64,000 bases of DNA from Candidatus Formimonas warabiya (lineage in GTDB: Bacteria; Bacillota; Dehalobacteriia; Dehalobacteriales; Dehalobacteriaceae): contig NZ_CP017634.1 of NCBI RefSeq assembly GCF_002777255.1, forward strand, positions 310,001 to 374,000, in the 5' to 3' direction. Made by a program: the position numbers and the translations under genes. The notes under the pieces were generated by a model, which made no database searches, was not told the origin of the DNA, and saw only the letters and a list, made by a program, of their open reading frames with translations. Positions within the stretch are counted from its first letter, which is position 1. The number at the start of each line of letters is the position of its first letter. Below are positions 42,186 to 49,094 of the stretch, piece after piece.

Positions 42186-44330
42186 ATGGAGACTCTGGCA
42201 GGAATGGTAGAGAGAATTACCTTTGCCAATGAGGAAAACGGCTTTTGCGTGATCAAAATCAAGTCTAGGGGATTTCATGACTTGGTGACGGTAGTGGGAA
42301 ACTTGGCCGCCGTGAATGTGGGGGCAGTCGTATACCTGAAAGGCGAATGGAGAATAGACGGTAAGTACGGCAAACAGTTTGTGGTGCAAGATTACCGGGA
42401 GACGGTGCCGGCCACAGTGGCGGGGATAGAAAAGTACCTGGGCAGCGGGCTGATCAAAGGAATCGGGCCTGTCAATGCCAAAAGGATTGTGTGTCAGTTT
42501 AGAGAATTAACGATTCAAGTGATCGAAGAAGAGCCGGACCGGTTAATCGAAGTGGAGGGCATCGGCCCGAAAAGAGTGGGTATGATTAAACGGGCCTGGG
42601 AGGAACAAAAGGAAATCAAGAATGTGATGCTGTTCCTCCAAAGCCACGGCGTGTCCACTTCTTTTGCCGTCAAAATCTATAAAGCATATGGCAATAAAAG
42701 CATTGAAGTCGTGAAGCAGAATCCCTACCGGCTGGCAGATGAGATTTGGGGCATTGGTTTTCGAACGGCAGATAAAATTGCCCAAAAAATGGGCTTTGAT
42801 AAAGATTCTTATGAGAGATGCCGGGCGGGGATCATCTATGTTTTAAATGAACTCTCCAATGAGGGGCACTGCTATGCGACGCGAGAGCAACTGGTGGAAG
42901 AGTCGGTCAAGATATTGGAACAGTCTGAAGAAAATATTCAAGAGGCCGTGGAACAAATGCTGGCCGCGAAGGCGTTAATCCTTGACTTTGAGGATGCCAT
43001 CTACCTGCCTCCCTTTTATTTTAGCGAAGTGGGGGTGGCAAAATTGGTCAGCCGGTTGAATACTGTCCAGGAACAAAAGGACTATGGGAAAATTATGGCC
43101 AAAGTGCAAAAGGATTGCGGCATCGTCTATGACGAAATCCAGGAAGCCGCCATTAAGACCGCTTTAATGGCCCCATTCATGGTTCTCACCGGGGGACCCG
43201 GAACGGGAAAAACAACCACTACCTTGGGCATCATTCAAGCCTTTCTCTCCATGGGAAAAAAGGTATTGCTGGCTGCCCCCACGGGCAGAGCGGCCAAACG
43301 GATGACGGAGGTTACCGGTTTGGAGGCCAAAACTATTCACCGGCTGCTGGAATACTCACCGGCGGAAGGGTATAAAAGAAATGAACAGCAGCCTTTGGTC
43401 TGTGACGTCCTGATTATTGATGAGGCCTCCATGATTGATCTCATCCTCATGTATAATTTGATGAAGGCTGTGCCTGCCGGGGCTTCGGTGATTCTGGTCG
43501 GTGATGCGGACCAGCTACCCTCGGTGGGTGCGGGAAATGTCTTACGCGACATCATTGAATCGGCATGTGTACATGTGGTATCCTTGACAAGAATATTCCG
43601 GCAGGCTCAGGACAGCATGATCGTTTTGAATGCCCACCGCATCAACCGGGGCGAGTTTCCCCAGCTGAGAGGGGGAAAAAACAAAGATTTTTTCTTTGTC
43701 GAGGAGGAAGTCCCGGAACAGATCCCGGAGCAGATTAGAAAGCTGTGCGCCACAAGATTGCCCGGGTATTTCGGCGTCAGTCCCGTTCATGATATCCAGG
43801 TGCTCTGCCCTATGCAGAGAGGGGAAGCCGGAACCGGGTATCTCAATGCTCTGTTGCAGGAAACTTTGAACCCCTCCCAGGTCGTGGCCAAATACGGGCC
43901 CACCACCTTTAAAACAAATGATAAGGTGATGCAGATCAAAAACAATTATGATAAAGGGGTCTTCAACGGGGATATCGGCGTGATCAAACAGATTGATCTT
44001 GAGGATAAGAAGATAGTGATTTCCTTTGATGAAAACGAGATCGAATACGATCTCTCCGAAATGGACGAAGTGGTATTGGCCTATGCCATTACCGTACATA
44101 AAAGCCAGGGAAGCGAATACAAAATTGTGGTGGCTCCTTTTACCACGCAGCATTTTATGATGCTGCAAAGGAATCTCTTGTATACCTGCGTGACCCGGGC
44201 AAAGCAGGCTTTTGTTGCTGTGGGCTCCCAAAAAGCCCTGGCCATGGCGGTTAAAAATAATAAAACCACCAAAAGGAACACCATGCTGGCCCGCAGGATT
44301 GGGGAACAAAAATCTCCGGCATGGGATTAG
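42186..44330 (+). CDS. recD2: ATP-dependent DNA helicase RecD2
   Basis: About 714-residue superfamily 1B helicase. The N-terminal part holds an OB-like segment and helix-hairpin-helix repeats (IEVEGIGPKRVGMIKRAWEE). Helicase motifs follow: GGPGTGKTTTT (Walker A), DVLIIDEASMID (motif II), VGDADQLPSVGAG (motif III) and the C-terminal VLAYAITVHKSQGSEY. This is the RecBC-independent type found in Bacillota. ATG 42186 is used, with GGCAGG upstream; TTG 42171 is in frame but unlikely. Confidence 0.93.
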   Translation: METLAGMVERITFANEENGFCVIKIKSRGFHDLVTVVGNLAAVNVGAVVYLKGEWRIDGKYGKQFVVQDYRETVPATVAGIEKYLGSGLIKGIGPVNAKRIVCQFRELTIQVIEEEPDRLIEVEGIGPKRVGMIKRAWEEQKEIKNVMLFLQSHGVSTSFAVKIYKAYGNKSIEVVKQNPYRLADEIWGIGFRTADKIAQKMGFDKDSYERCRAGIIYVLNELSNEGHCYATREQLVEESVKILEQSEENIQEAVEQMLAAKALILDFEDAIYLPPFYFSEVGVAKLVSRLNTVQEQKDYGKIMAKVQKDCGIVYDEIQEAAIKTALMAPFMVLTGGPGTGKTTTTLGIIQAFLSMGKKVLLAAPTGRAAKRMTEVTGLEAKTIHRLLEYSPAEGYKRNEQQPLVCDVLIIDEASMIDLILMYNLMKAVPAGASVILVGDADQLPSVGAGNVLRDIIESACVHVVSLTRIFRQAQDSMIVLNAHRINRGEFPQLRGGKNKDFFFVEEEVPEQIPEQIRKLCATRLPGYFGVSPVHDIQVLCPMQRGEAGTGYLNALLQETLNPSQVVAKYGPTTFKTNDKVMQIKNNYDKGVFNGDIGVIKQIDLEDKKIVISFDENEIEYDLSEMDEVVLAYAITVHKSQGSEYKIVVAPFTTQHFMMLQRNLLYTCVTRAKQAFVAVGSQKALAMAVKNNKTTKRNTMLARRIGEQKSPAWD

Positions 44331-44360
44331 GTATTTTTGGTTTTTTTGCCCAAATGTAAC

Positions 44361-44389
44361 TTGACAAGAAAGAAGGATTTCTATATACT
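44361..44389 (+). promoter_or_regulatory. Sigma-A promoter of the Rrf2 gene
   Basis: TTGACA and TATACT with exactly 17 bases between them, about 48 bases upstream of the start codon. Confidence 0.8.
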
Positions 44390-44402
44390 AAAACTGTACC
44401 AA

Positions 44403-44416
44403 AAAAGTATACTTTT
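44403..44416 (+). promoter_or_regulatory. Candidate operator palindrome
   Basis: AAAAGTATACTTTT, a perfect 14-bp palindrome just after the expected start site. It is probably bound by the Rrf2 regulator itself. Confidence 0.55.
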
Positions 44417-44436
44417 AGAAAGTGCGAGGATGGAAC

Positions 44437-44850
44437 ATGAGAATTACTCAGGAAGGGGACTACGCATTAAGAGTAGTTCTATATTTGAGTAAGCTGGGCC
44501 TGGATGAAAGAATAGAAGCCAGGGTGATTTCGGACCAGGAAAGAATTCCTCTCCGGTTTCTCTTAAAACTCTTAAGGAAATTGACGATGGCAGGAATTGT
44601 CAAGTCCTACCGGGGGATTGGAGGAGGCTATGCCATTGCCCGGCGGCCGGAAGAGATTAGCTTAAAGGATGTGATTGAAGCGATTGAAGGACCTATTTAC
44701 GTAAACAGGTGCCTGTATGATCCCGGATTCTGCAACTTGAACCGGGCCCACATCTGTGATGTGCACCGGGCTCTGGATAAAATACAGTCCCGCTTGATCC
44801 AGGACTTGGGAGAAATTAATTTCCGGGATTTAATCAATGGGATGGACTGA
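44437..44850 (+). CDS. Rrf2-family transcriptional regulator
   Basis: 137-residue winged-helix regulator. The start MRITQEGDYALRVVLYLS and the DNA-binding segment IPLRFLLKLLRKLTMAGIVKSYRG are typical. Three cysteines (C-X7-C-X7-C: CLYDPGFC...HIC) sit where IscR/NsrR types bind an Fe-S cluster, so redox or NO sensing is possible. Immediately upstream of the rubrerythrin gene (45-base gap), its probable target. AGGA lies six bases before ATG 44437. Confidence 0.87.
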   Translation: MRITQEGDYALRVVLYLSKLGLDERIEARVISDQERIPLRFLLKLLRKLTMAGIVKSYRGIGGGYAIARRPEEISLKDVIEAIEGPIYVNRCLYDPGFCNLNRAHICDVHRALDKIQSRLIQDLGEINFRDLINGMD

Positions 44851-44895
44851 CCCGTGATCAATTAAATAGAGTAAAAAATAAGGAGGATGACGATC

Positions 44896-45444
44896 ATGCT
44901 GAAAAAATTTGTCTGTGCCGTATGCGGTTATATCTACGAGGGAGAGGAAGCACCGGAAAGATGCCCGCAGTGTAAAGCTCCGAAAGAGAAATTCACCGAA
45001 AAAGGGGAAGGACAGTTGCACTGGGCAGACGAACATAAAATCGGGGTTGCCCAAGGTGTTGAGCCTGAAATCATGGAAGGGCTGAAAGCCAATTTTATGG
45101 GTGAGTGCACCGAAGTGGGAATGTACCTGGCTATGAGCCGCCAGGCGGACAGAGAAGGCTACCCGGAAATTGCGGAAGCGTACAAAAGATTTGCTTTTGA
45201 GGAAGCGGAACATGCCGCCAAGTTTGCCGAATTACTGGGTGAAGTGGTCTGGCCGGACACGAAAAAGAATCTCCAATTACGGGTAGAAGCGGAATGCGGG
45301 GCTTGCCAGGGCAAAAAGGACCTGGCTACCATGGCAAAGAAGTTGAACTATGATGCCATTCATGATACCGTTCATGAGATGTGCAAAGATGAAGCCAGAC
45401 ATGGGGCTGCTTTTAAGGGCTTGCTTGACAGGTATTTTAAATAG
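44896..45444 (+). CDS. Rubrerythrin with N-terminal rubredoxin domain (reverse type)
   Basis: 182-residue peroxide-scavenging protein of anaerobes. A rubredoxin-like [FeS4] domain ([19 protein letters not shown]; residues 6-37) precedes the ferritin-like diiron domain, the reverse of the classical order. Diiron ligands are visible in [19 protein letters not shown] and DEARHGAAF. Reduces hydrogen peroxide using NADH via a reductase. ATG 44896 has GGAGG nine bases upstream. Probably co-regulated with the Rrf2 gene. Confidence 0.92.
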   Translation: MLKKFVCAVCGYIYEGEEAPERCPQCKAPKEKFTEKGEGQLHWADEHKIGVAQGVEPEIMEGLKANFMGECTEVGMYLAMSRQADREGYPEIAEAYKRFAFEEAEHAAKFAELLGEVVWPDTKKNLQLRVEAECGACQGKKDLATMAKKLNYDAIHDTVHEMCKDEARHGAAFKGLLDRYFK

Positions 45445-45460
45445 AACCCCCCAATTTTGA

Positions 45461-45492
45461 CCCGCCACCTCTGGTGCGCGGGCCACTTTTTT
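45461..45492 (+). terminator. Terminator after the rubrerythrin gene
   Basis: CCCGCCACC-TCT-GGTGCGCGGG hairpin followed by a run of six T. Confidence 0.75.
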
Positions 45493-45624
45493 GTTTCAAA
45501 AATTCTGGATTATCCCTTGTGCGCCGGGAATTTGTTCTTTTTGGATGTTCCATCACGGCTTTTTCTTATTGTATTCTTTTGGGGGGTCTGGTAAAATAAA
45601 TTTAAAGTTCATCAAGAATATGAG

Positions 45625-45742
45625 ATCTTCAGGGCAGGGTGAGATTCCCGACCGGCGGTAATTCGGTTTTCCGATAGCCCGCGTGCGCAAGCTGATCCGG
45701 TGAGATTCCGGGGCCGACAGTAAAGTCTGGATGGAAGAAGGT
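45625..45742 (+). promoter_or_regulatory. FMN riboswitch (RFN element)
   Basis: All conserved blocks are present in order: ATCTTCAGGGCAGGGTGAG, ATTCCCGACCGGCGGTAATT, AGCCCGCG, GATCCGGTGAGATTCCGG, GGCCGACAGTAAAGTC and GGATGGAAGAAGG. It precedes a terminator and ribU, so FMN should shut off riboflavin uptake. Confidence 0.97.
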
Positions 45743-45762
45743 TGTTTTTTTATGTGTTTGAT

Positions 45763-45805
45763 AATTTTCCTGGAGTTTTCATATTCCAGGAAAATTCTTA
45801 TTTTT
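45763..45805 (+). terminator. FMN-riboswitch-controlled terminator
   Basis: AATTTTCCTGGA pairs perfectly with TCCAGGAAAATT around a 10-base loop, followed by CTTATTTTT. It directly precedes the ribU ribosome site. Confidence 0.85.
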
Positions 45806-45821
45806 AGGAGGCAAGATTCAC

Positions 45822-46403
45822 GTGAGATTTGATGTAAAAAATGTGGTAAAGATTTCGATTATGGCGGCTTTGTCTTTTTTGATCATGTTAATTGAATTCC
45901 CGCTCCCTTTTATGCCCCCCTTTATGCAAATTGATTTAAGCGAAATTCCTGCCCTTTTAACGGCTTTTTCCCTGGGGCCGGGCGCCGGGGTGCTGGTAGA
46001 GCTGATCAAAAATATTTTACATTTGCTGAAATCCCAAACTGCCGGGATCGGTGAATTGGCCAATTTTGTGGTAGGTATTGCCCTGGTGATTCCGGCCGGT
46101 CTGATCTATAAATGGAATAAAAGCAAAAAAGGTGCCTTTTTGGCTTTGGTGGTCGGTGTGGTCATTATGGCTGCCGTGGCCTCAGTCTTTAATTACTTTG
46201 TTTTATTGCCCTTGTACGCCAGGGTATTGGGTTTTTCTACGGATGCCGTAATATCTTTGGGTAAACAGGCCAATCATCTGATCGTAGATCTAAAAACCTT
46301 GATTGCGTATGGAATTATTCCTTTTAATATCATCAAAGGCTTTATCGTTTCCGTCATTGTTCTGGTGGTCTATAAACGGCTGTCTCCCGTCTTGCATAAA
46401 TAA
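45822..46403 (+). CDS. ribU: Riboflavin ECF transporter S-component RibU
   Basis: 193-residue membrane protein with about six helices. It captures riboflavin and works with a shared ECF energising module (not in this window). LIEFPLPFMPPFMQIDLSEIPALL and FSLGPGAGVLVELIKN are hallmark RibU segments. GTG start with GGAGG ten bases upstream. The FMN riboswitch confirms the substrate. Confidence 0.93.
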   Translation: MRFDVKNVVKISIMAALSFLIMLIEFPLPFMPPFMQIDLSEIPALLTAFSLGPGAGVLVELIKNILHLLKSQTAGIGELANFVVGIALVIPAGLIYKWNKSKKGAFLALVVGVVIMAAVASVFNYFVLLPLYARVLGFSTDAVISLGKQANHLIVDLKTLIAYGIIPFNIIKGFIVSVIVLVVYKRLSPVLHK

Positions 46404-46411
46404 AATAGTAA

Positions 46412-46446
46412 AAAACTGGCAATCATAGAAGGTGCCAGTTTTTTCT
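46412..46446 (+). terminator. Bidirectional terminator between ribU and a small minus-strand gene
   Basis: AAAACTGGCA / TGCCAGTTTT hairpin with T runs in both directions. Confidence 0.75.
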
Positions 46447-46457
46447 TTCCCTGGTGC

Positions 46458-46634
46458 CTATTTTGGGATTCCGGTGGGAAATTCTTTGCCGAATTCTTCA
46501 TAAACCATGGCTAACCGCCGATTATCCGGACCGTAAAAGTTTTTATCTTTATTTTTTTTATCTAAATTTGCTTTGGGTACTTCTGAGGGCCCTTCGGCAT
46601 CGGCAACCGGATGCGCCGGGTTTTTAGCGTCCAT
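46458..46634 (-). CDS. Small hydrophilic hypothetical protein (58 residues)
   Basis: ATG 46634 is preceded by GGAGG eight bases upstream, which makes it a convincing gene. The product is polar, Pro- and Lys-rich, without cysteines (ending EEFGKEFPTGIPK). It is not a recognised small acid-soluble spore protein. It ends 12 bases from the shared terminator. Function unknown. Confidence 0.6.
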   Translation of the reverse strand: MDAKNPAHPVADAEGPSEVPKANLDKKNKDKNFYGPDNRRLAMVYEEFGKEFPTGIPK

Positions 46635-46782
46635 TTTCATCACCTCCAAAATTAGTATGAGTTTTTAACCCTATTTCATGCTGTGTTTTCTTTACCAAAT
46701 AAATGCTTTTAGGCAAAGCGGGCTTGTTTATTCCGGTTTGAAGCATTAAAATATAAAAATACCAATCAAAAAGAGGTCTTTT

Positions 46783-47553
46783 ATGCTGTACGAATTTTCA
46801 AGAACAGAACTGCTGATCGGAAAGGAAGCCGTGCAAAAATTAAAGCACAGCAAAGTAGCTATTTTCGGCATTGGAGGCGTGGGCACTTATGCTGTGGAAG
46901 GTTTGGTCCGGGCCGGGGTAGGTAGATTTGTCCTGGTCGATGATGATTGTATTTGTCTGACGAATATCAACAGGCAGCTCCATGCCACCAGGAAAAGCGT
47001 GGGCAGGCCAAAAGTTGACGTGATGCGGGAAAGGATTTTGGATATTAACCCGAAAGCCGAGGTTGTTACCCACCAAAGGTTTTATCTCCCGGACTGCGCG
47101 GAGGAATTGCTGAAGGCGGATTATGATTATGTTGTTGACGCCATAGATACCGTGACGGCTAAAATTGATCTCATCGTAAAATCTATTGAGATGGGAATTC
47201 CTGTGATCAGCTGTATGGGAGCCGGCAACAAGCTGGATCCTACTCAATTTGAGGTGGCGGATATTTACAGTACCTCCGTTTGCCCCCTGGCCAAAGTGAT
47301 GAGAAAGGAATTAAGAAAACGTGGGATCAGCTCCCTGAAAGTGGTGTACTCCAAGGAAGCGCCGATCACACCGGTAGAAACGGAGGATTCCAGCTGCAGT
47401 ACAAATTGTATTTGTCCCAAGGGCAGTACCCGCCATTGTACCGTCCGGCGTCAGATTCCCGGAAGTATCTCTTTTGTCCCCTCCGTAGCGGGATTAATCG
47501 TGGCGGGGGAGGTAGTGAAGGATTTAATTCGTGATCCTGGTGCAGCCAAATAA
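46783..47553 (+). CDS. tcdA: tRNA threonylcarbamoyladenosine dehydratase TcdA
   Basis: 256-residue E1-like (ThiF-fold) enzyme that cyclises t6A37 in tRNA. The nucleotide loop is GIGGVGTYAVEGLVRAGVG and the NINRQLHAT motif follows. A Cys-rich stretch (CSTNCICPKGSTRHC) is typical of the YgdL/TcdA subgroup. GAGG is five bases upstream of ATG. Confidence 0.88.
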   Translation: MLYEFSRTELLIGKEAVQKLKHSKVAIFGIGGVGTYAVEGLVRAGVGRFVLVDDDCICLTNINRQLHATRKSVGRPKVDVMRERILDINPKAEVVTHQRFYLPDCAEELLKADYDYVVDAIDTVTAKIDLIVKSIEMGIPVISCMGAGNKLDPTQFEVADIYSTSVCPLAKVMRKELRKRGISSLKVVYSKEAPITPVETEDSSCSTNCICPKGSTRHCTVRRQIPGSISFVPSVAGLIVAGEVVKDLIRDPGAAK

Positions 47554-47589
47554 TTCTTTTAAGAGAGAAATATTATTGGTATAATGTAG

Positions 47590-47694
47590 TTGGAATAAAT
47601 ACCCTGCGCCGAGGGGAGTCTGAAAGCAAGGGGATGGAACAGAGGTCTTGGTTTCTTTCTGCTTTCCTCCTTTGCCGGCGAAAGCAGTTTTTTT
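47590..47694 (+). promoter_or_regulatory. Structured leader with terminator/antiterminator, unknown ligand
   Basis: The terminator is CTGCTTT (47659) paired with AAAGCAG (47681), followed by seven T. An upstream GGAG-TCT-GAAAGCA segment (about 47616-47628) can instead pair with TGCTTTCCTCC, forming an antiterminator. A TATAAT box lies at 47578. I do not recognise a known riboswitch class. It precedes the TM1266-type and ECF S-component genes. Confidence 0.6.
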
Positions 47695-47713
47695 ATTGAT
47701 GAGGGGGGATAAA

Positions 47714-47962
47714 GTGGAAACCAGATTAGGTGTGATCGGGATCGTCATTGAAAACAGGGAAGTTGTGGCGGAAAAAGTAAATGCTTTGCTTAGTGAGTTC
47801 GGCTCCATTATTGTGGGACGGATGGGCATCCCATACCGGGACCGGGATGTTTCTGTGATCGCTTTAATCATTGATGGAGATACCGATTCCGTAGGAGCGC
47901 TAACAGGAAAATTGGGCCGTCTGCCCGGTGTCAAGGTGAAATCGGCTTTAACCGGAAAATAA
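47714..47962 (+). CDS. TM1266-family putative regulator of the iron-only hydrogenase system
   Basis: 82-residue ACT-like/NikR-C-like protein (METRLGVIGIVIENREVVAEKVN). Length and sequence fit the TM1266 family, which is repeatedly associated with [FeFe]-hydrogenase maturation genes. Start is GTG 47714 with GAGGGGGG upstream; a longer in-frame ORF from 47648 runs through the terminator and is unlikely. The hydrogenase itself lies at 51.5-55 kb. Confidence 0.82.
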   Translation: METRLGVIGIVIENREVVAEKVNALLSEFGSIIVGRMGIPYRDRDVSVIALIIDGDTDSVGALTGKLGRLPGVKVKSALTGK

Positions 47963-47980
47963 AAAAGGGAGGAAGATCTG

Positions 47981-48517
47981 ATGACTGAGTATCCCAATCA
48001 GGCCGGCCTAGATGAAAAAAAAGAGAAGGGCATGAGCCTCCAATTTTTGACCCGAACAGCAGTTTTACTTGCCATTGCTTTGGCGGTACAGTGGTTACGT
48101 TTACCCACCTACTTTACCGGGCCGGTGGTGAATGCCGTGTTAATTCTAGCCACCTTGTTTTCCGGGATCTGGAGCGGCATTATCATTGGCTGCATTACTC
48201 CGGTAGTTGCTTTGCTGATGGGGATCATTCCTCCTGCGGCTATTCCGCTGGTTCCCCTGATCATTGCCGCTAACATTACTTTGGTCCTCGTATTCTTTTT
48301 TCTTGACAAAGCAAACAGGTATGTGGCCTGGATCGGGTCTGCTTTCGCAAAGTATGGGATGTTCTATGTGGGCCTCCGTTTATTGCTGCATCTTTTCGGG
48401 GTGAAACTGCCTGCCCCGTTGTTGCTTGCTTTTCAAATCCCCCAATTGTATACAGCCCTGGTGGGGGGATTGACAGCAGTGATCATCGCCCGCTACTTGA
48501 AGCAAAGAATGGACTGA
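47981..48517 (+). CDS. ECF transporter S-component-like membrane protein
   Basis: 178 residues with about five or six helices, the first after a charged 20-residue N-tail. The layout (TRTAVLLAIALAVQWLRLP, FSGIWSGIIIGCITPVVALL) matches S-components of vitamin transporters. The substrate is not evident; the structured leader upstream may report on it. It follows the TM1266-type gene by 18 bases with GGAGG upstream. Confidence 0.75.
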   Translation: MTEYPNQAGLDEKKEKGMSLQFLTRTAVLLAIALAVQWLRLPTYFTGPVVNAVLILATLFSGIWSGIIIGCITPVVALLMGIIPPAAIPLVPLIIAANITLVLVFFFLDKANRYVAWIGSAFAKYGMFYVGLRLLLHLFGVKLPAPLLLAFQIPQLYTALVGGLTAVIIARYLKQRMD

Positions 48518-48646
48518 ATACAGGGACAGTGGTCATCATCGGGCAGCAATTGATTCAGGAAATAATTTATCAAGTTTCATTGAAAAATGACCATGATCTA
48601 TGGTATTTTATTTAAGGGTATAGATCGCCTGAAGGAGAGTGCAGGA

Positions 48647-48988
48647 ATGGAAGATTTTTTTGAGAAAATAAAAGAGTATTTAAAAATGGACAGTGAAATT
48701 TCCTATGAAGAATTTGCTGCTTTTTATTCCGGCGTCATGGAACACCTGAACAAGAACTATGCGGACTTAGACCGGGACGCGTTAATAAAAGGAAGGTTCA
48801 TTTGCTCCATTTTGCAGGCAAACAGCTTGGAACGCTCCAAACGAAAGACTCCTGAAGCTAAGAAATTTAAGAAGATGATGGAAAAAAGCCAGTTTTGGGC
48901 AGGCGCGATCAAACATCGGCTCCTGAAAGAGGGCATGACGGTTTCCGAAATTGAGGAAGCCGACAAGGCTTTGCATGAGGCTGTTTAG
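48647..48988 (+). CDS. Conserved-looking hypothetical helical protein
   Basis: 113 residues from ATG 48647, with AAGGAG about ten bases upstream. Predicted all-helical and charged, with no membrane segment or cysteine motif. It follows the ECF gene by 129 bases and ends before a strong terminator. Not recognised. Confidence 0.6.
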   Translation: MEDFFEKIKEYLKMDSEISYEEFAAFYSGVMEHLNKNYADLDRDALIKGRFICSILQANSLERSKRKTPEAKKFKKMMEKSQFWAGAIKHRLLKEGMTVSEIEEADKALHEAV

Positions 48989-49013
48989 TTTTTAATGATG
49001 AAATAGGCAAAAA

Positions 49014-49058
49014 TAAAGGAGGGAAATGTTTTACGGAAAAACATTTCCCTCTTTATTT
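49014..49058. terminator. Bidirectional terminator between convergent genes
   Basis: AAAGGAGGGAAATGTTTT pairs with AAAACATTTCCCTCTTT around a short loop, followed by ATTTTAT. Ends the plus-strand hypothetical gene and the minus-strand activator. Confidence 0.8.
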
Positions 49059-49094
49059 TATGCGGAATAAAATTACGCCGCTGCCCCTTATAGG

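Noticed and set aside
43542..44309. 255-codon minus-strand ORF inside recD2
   Set aside because: Antisense to well-supported helicase motifs; no ribosome site or domain.
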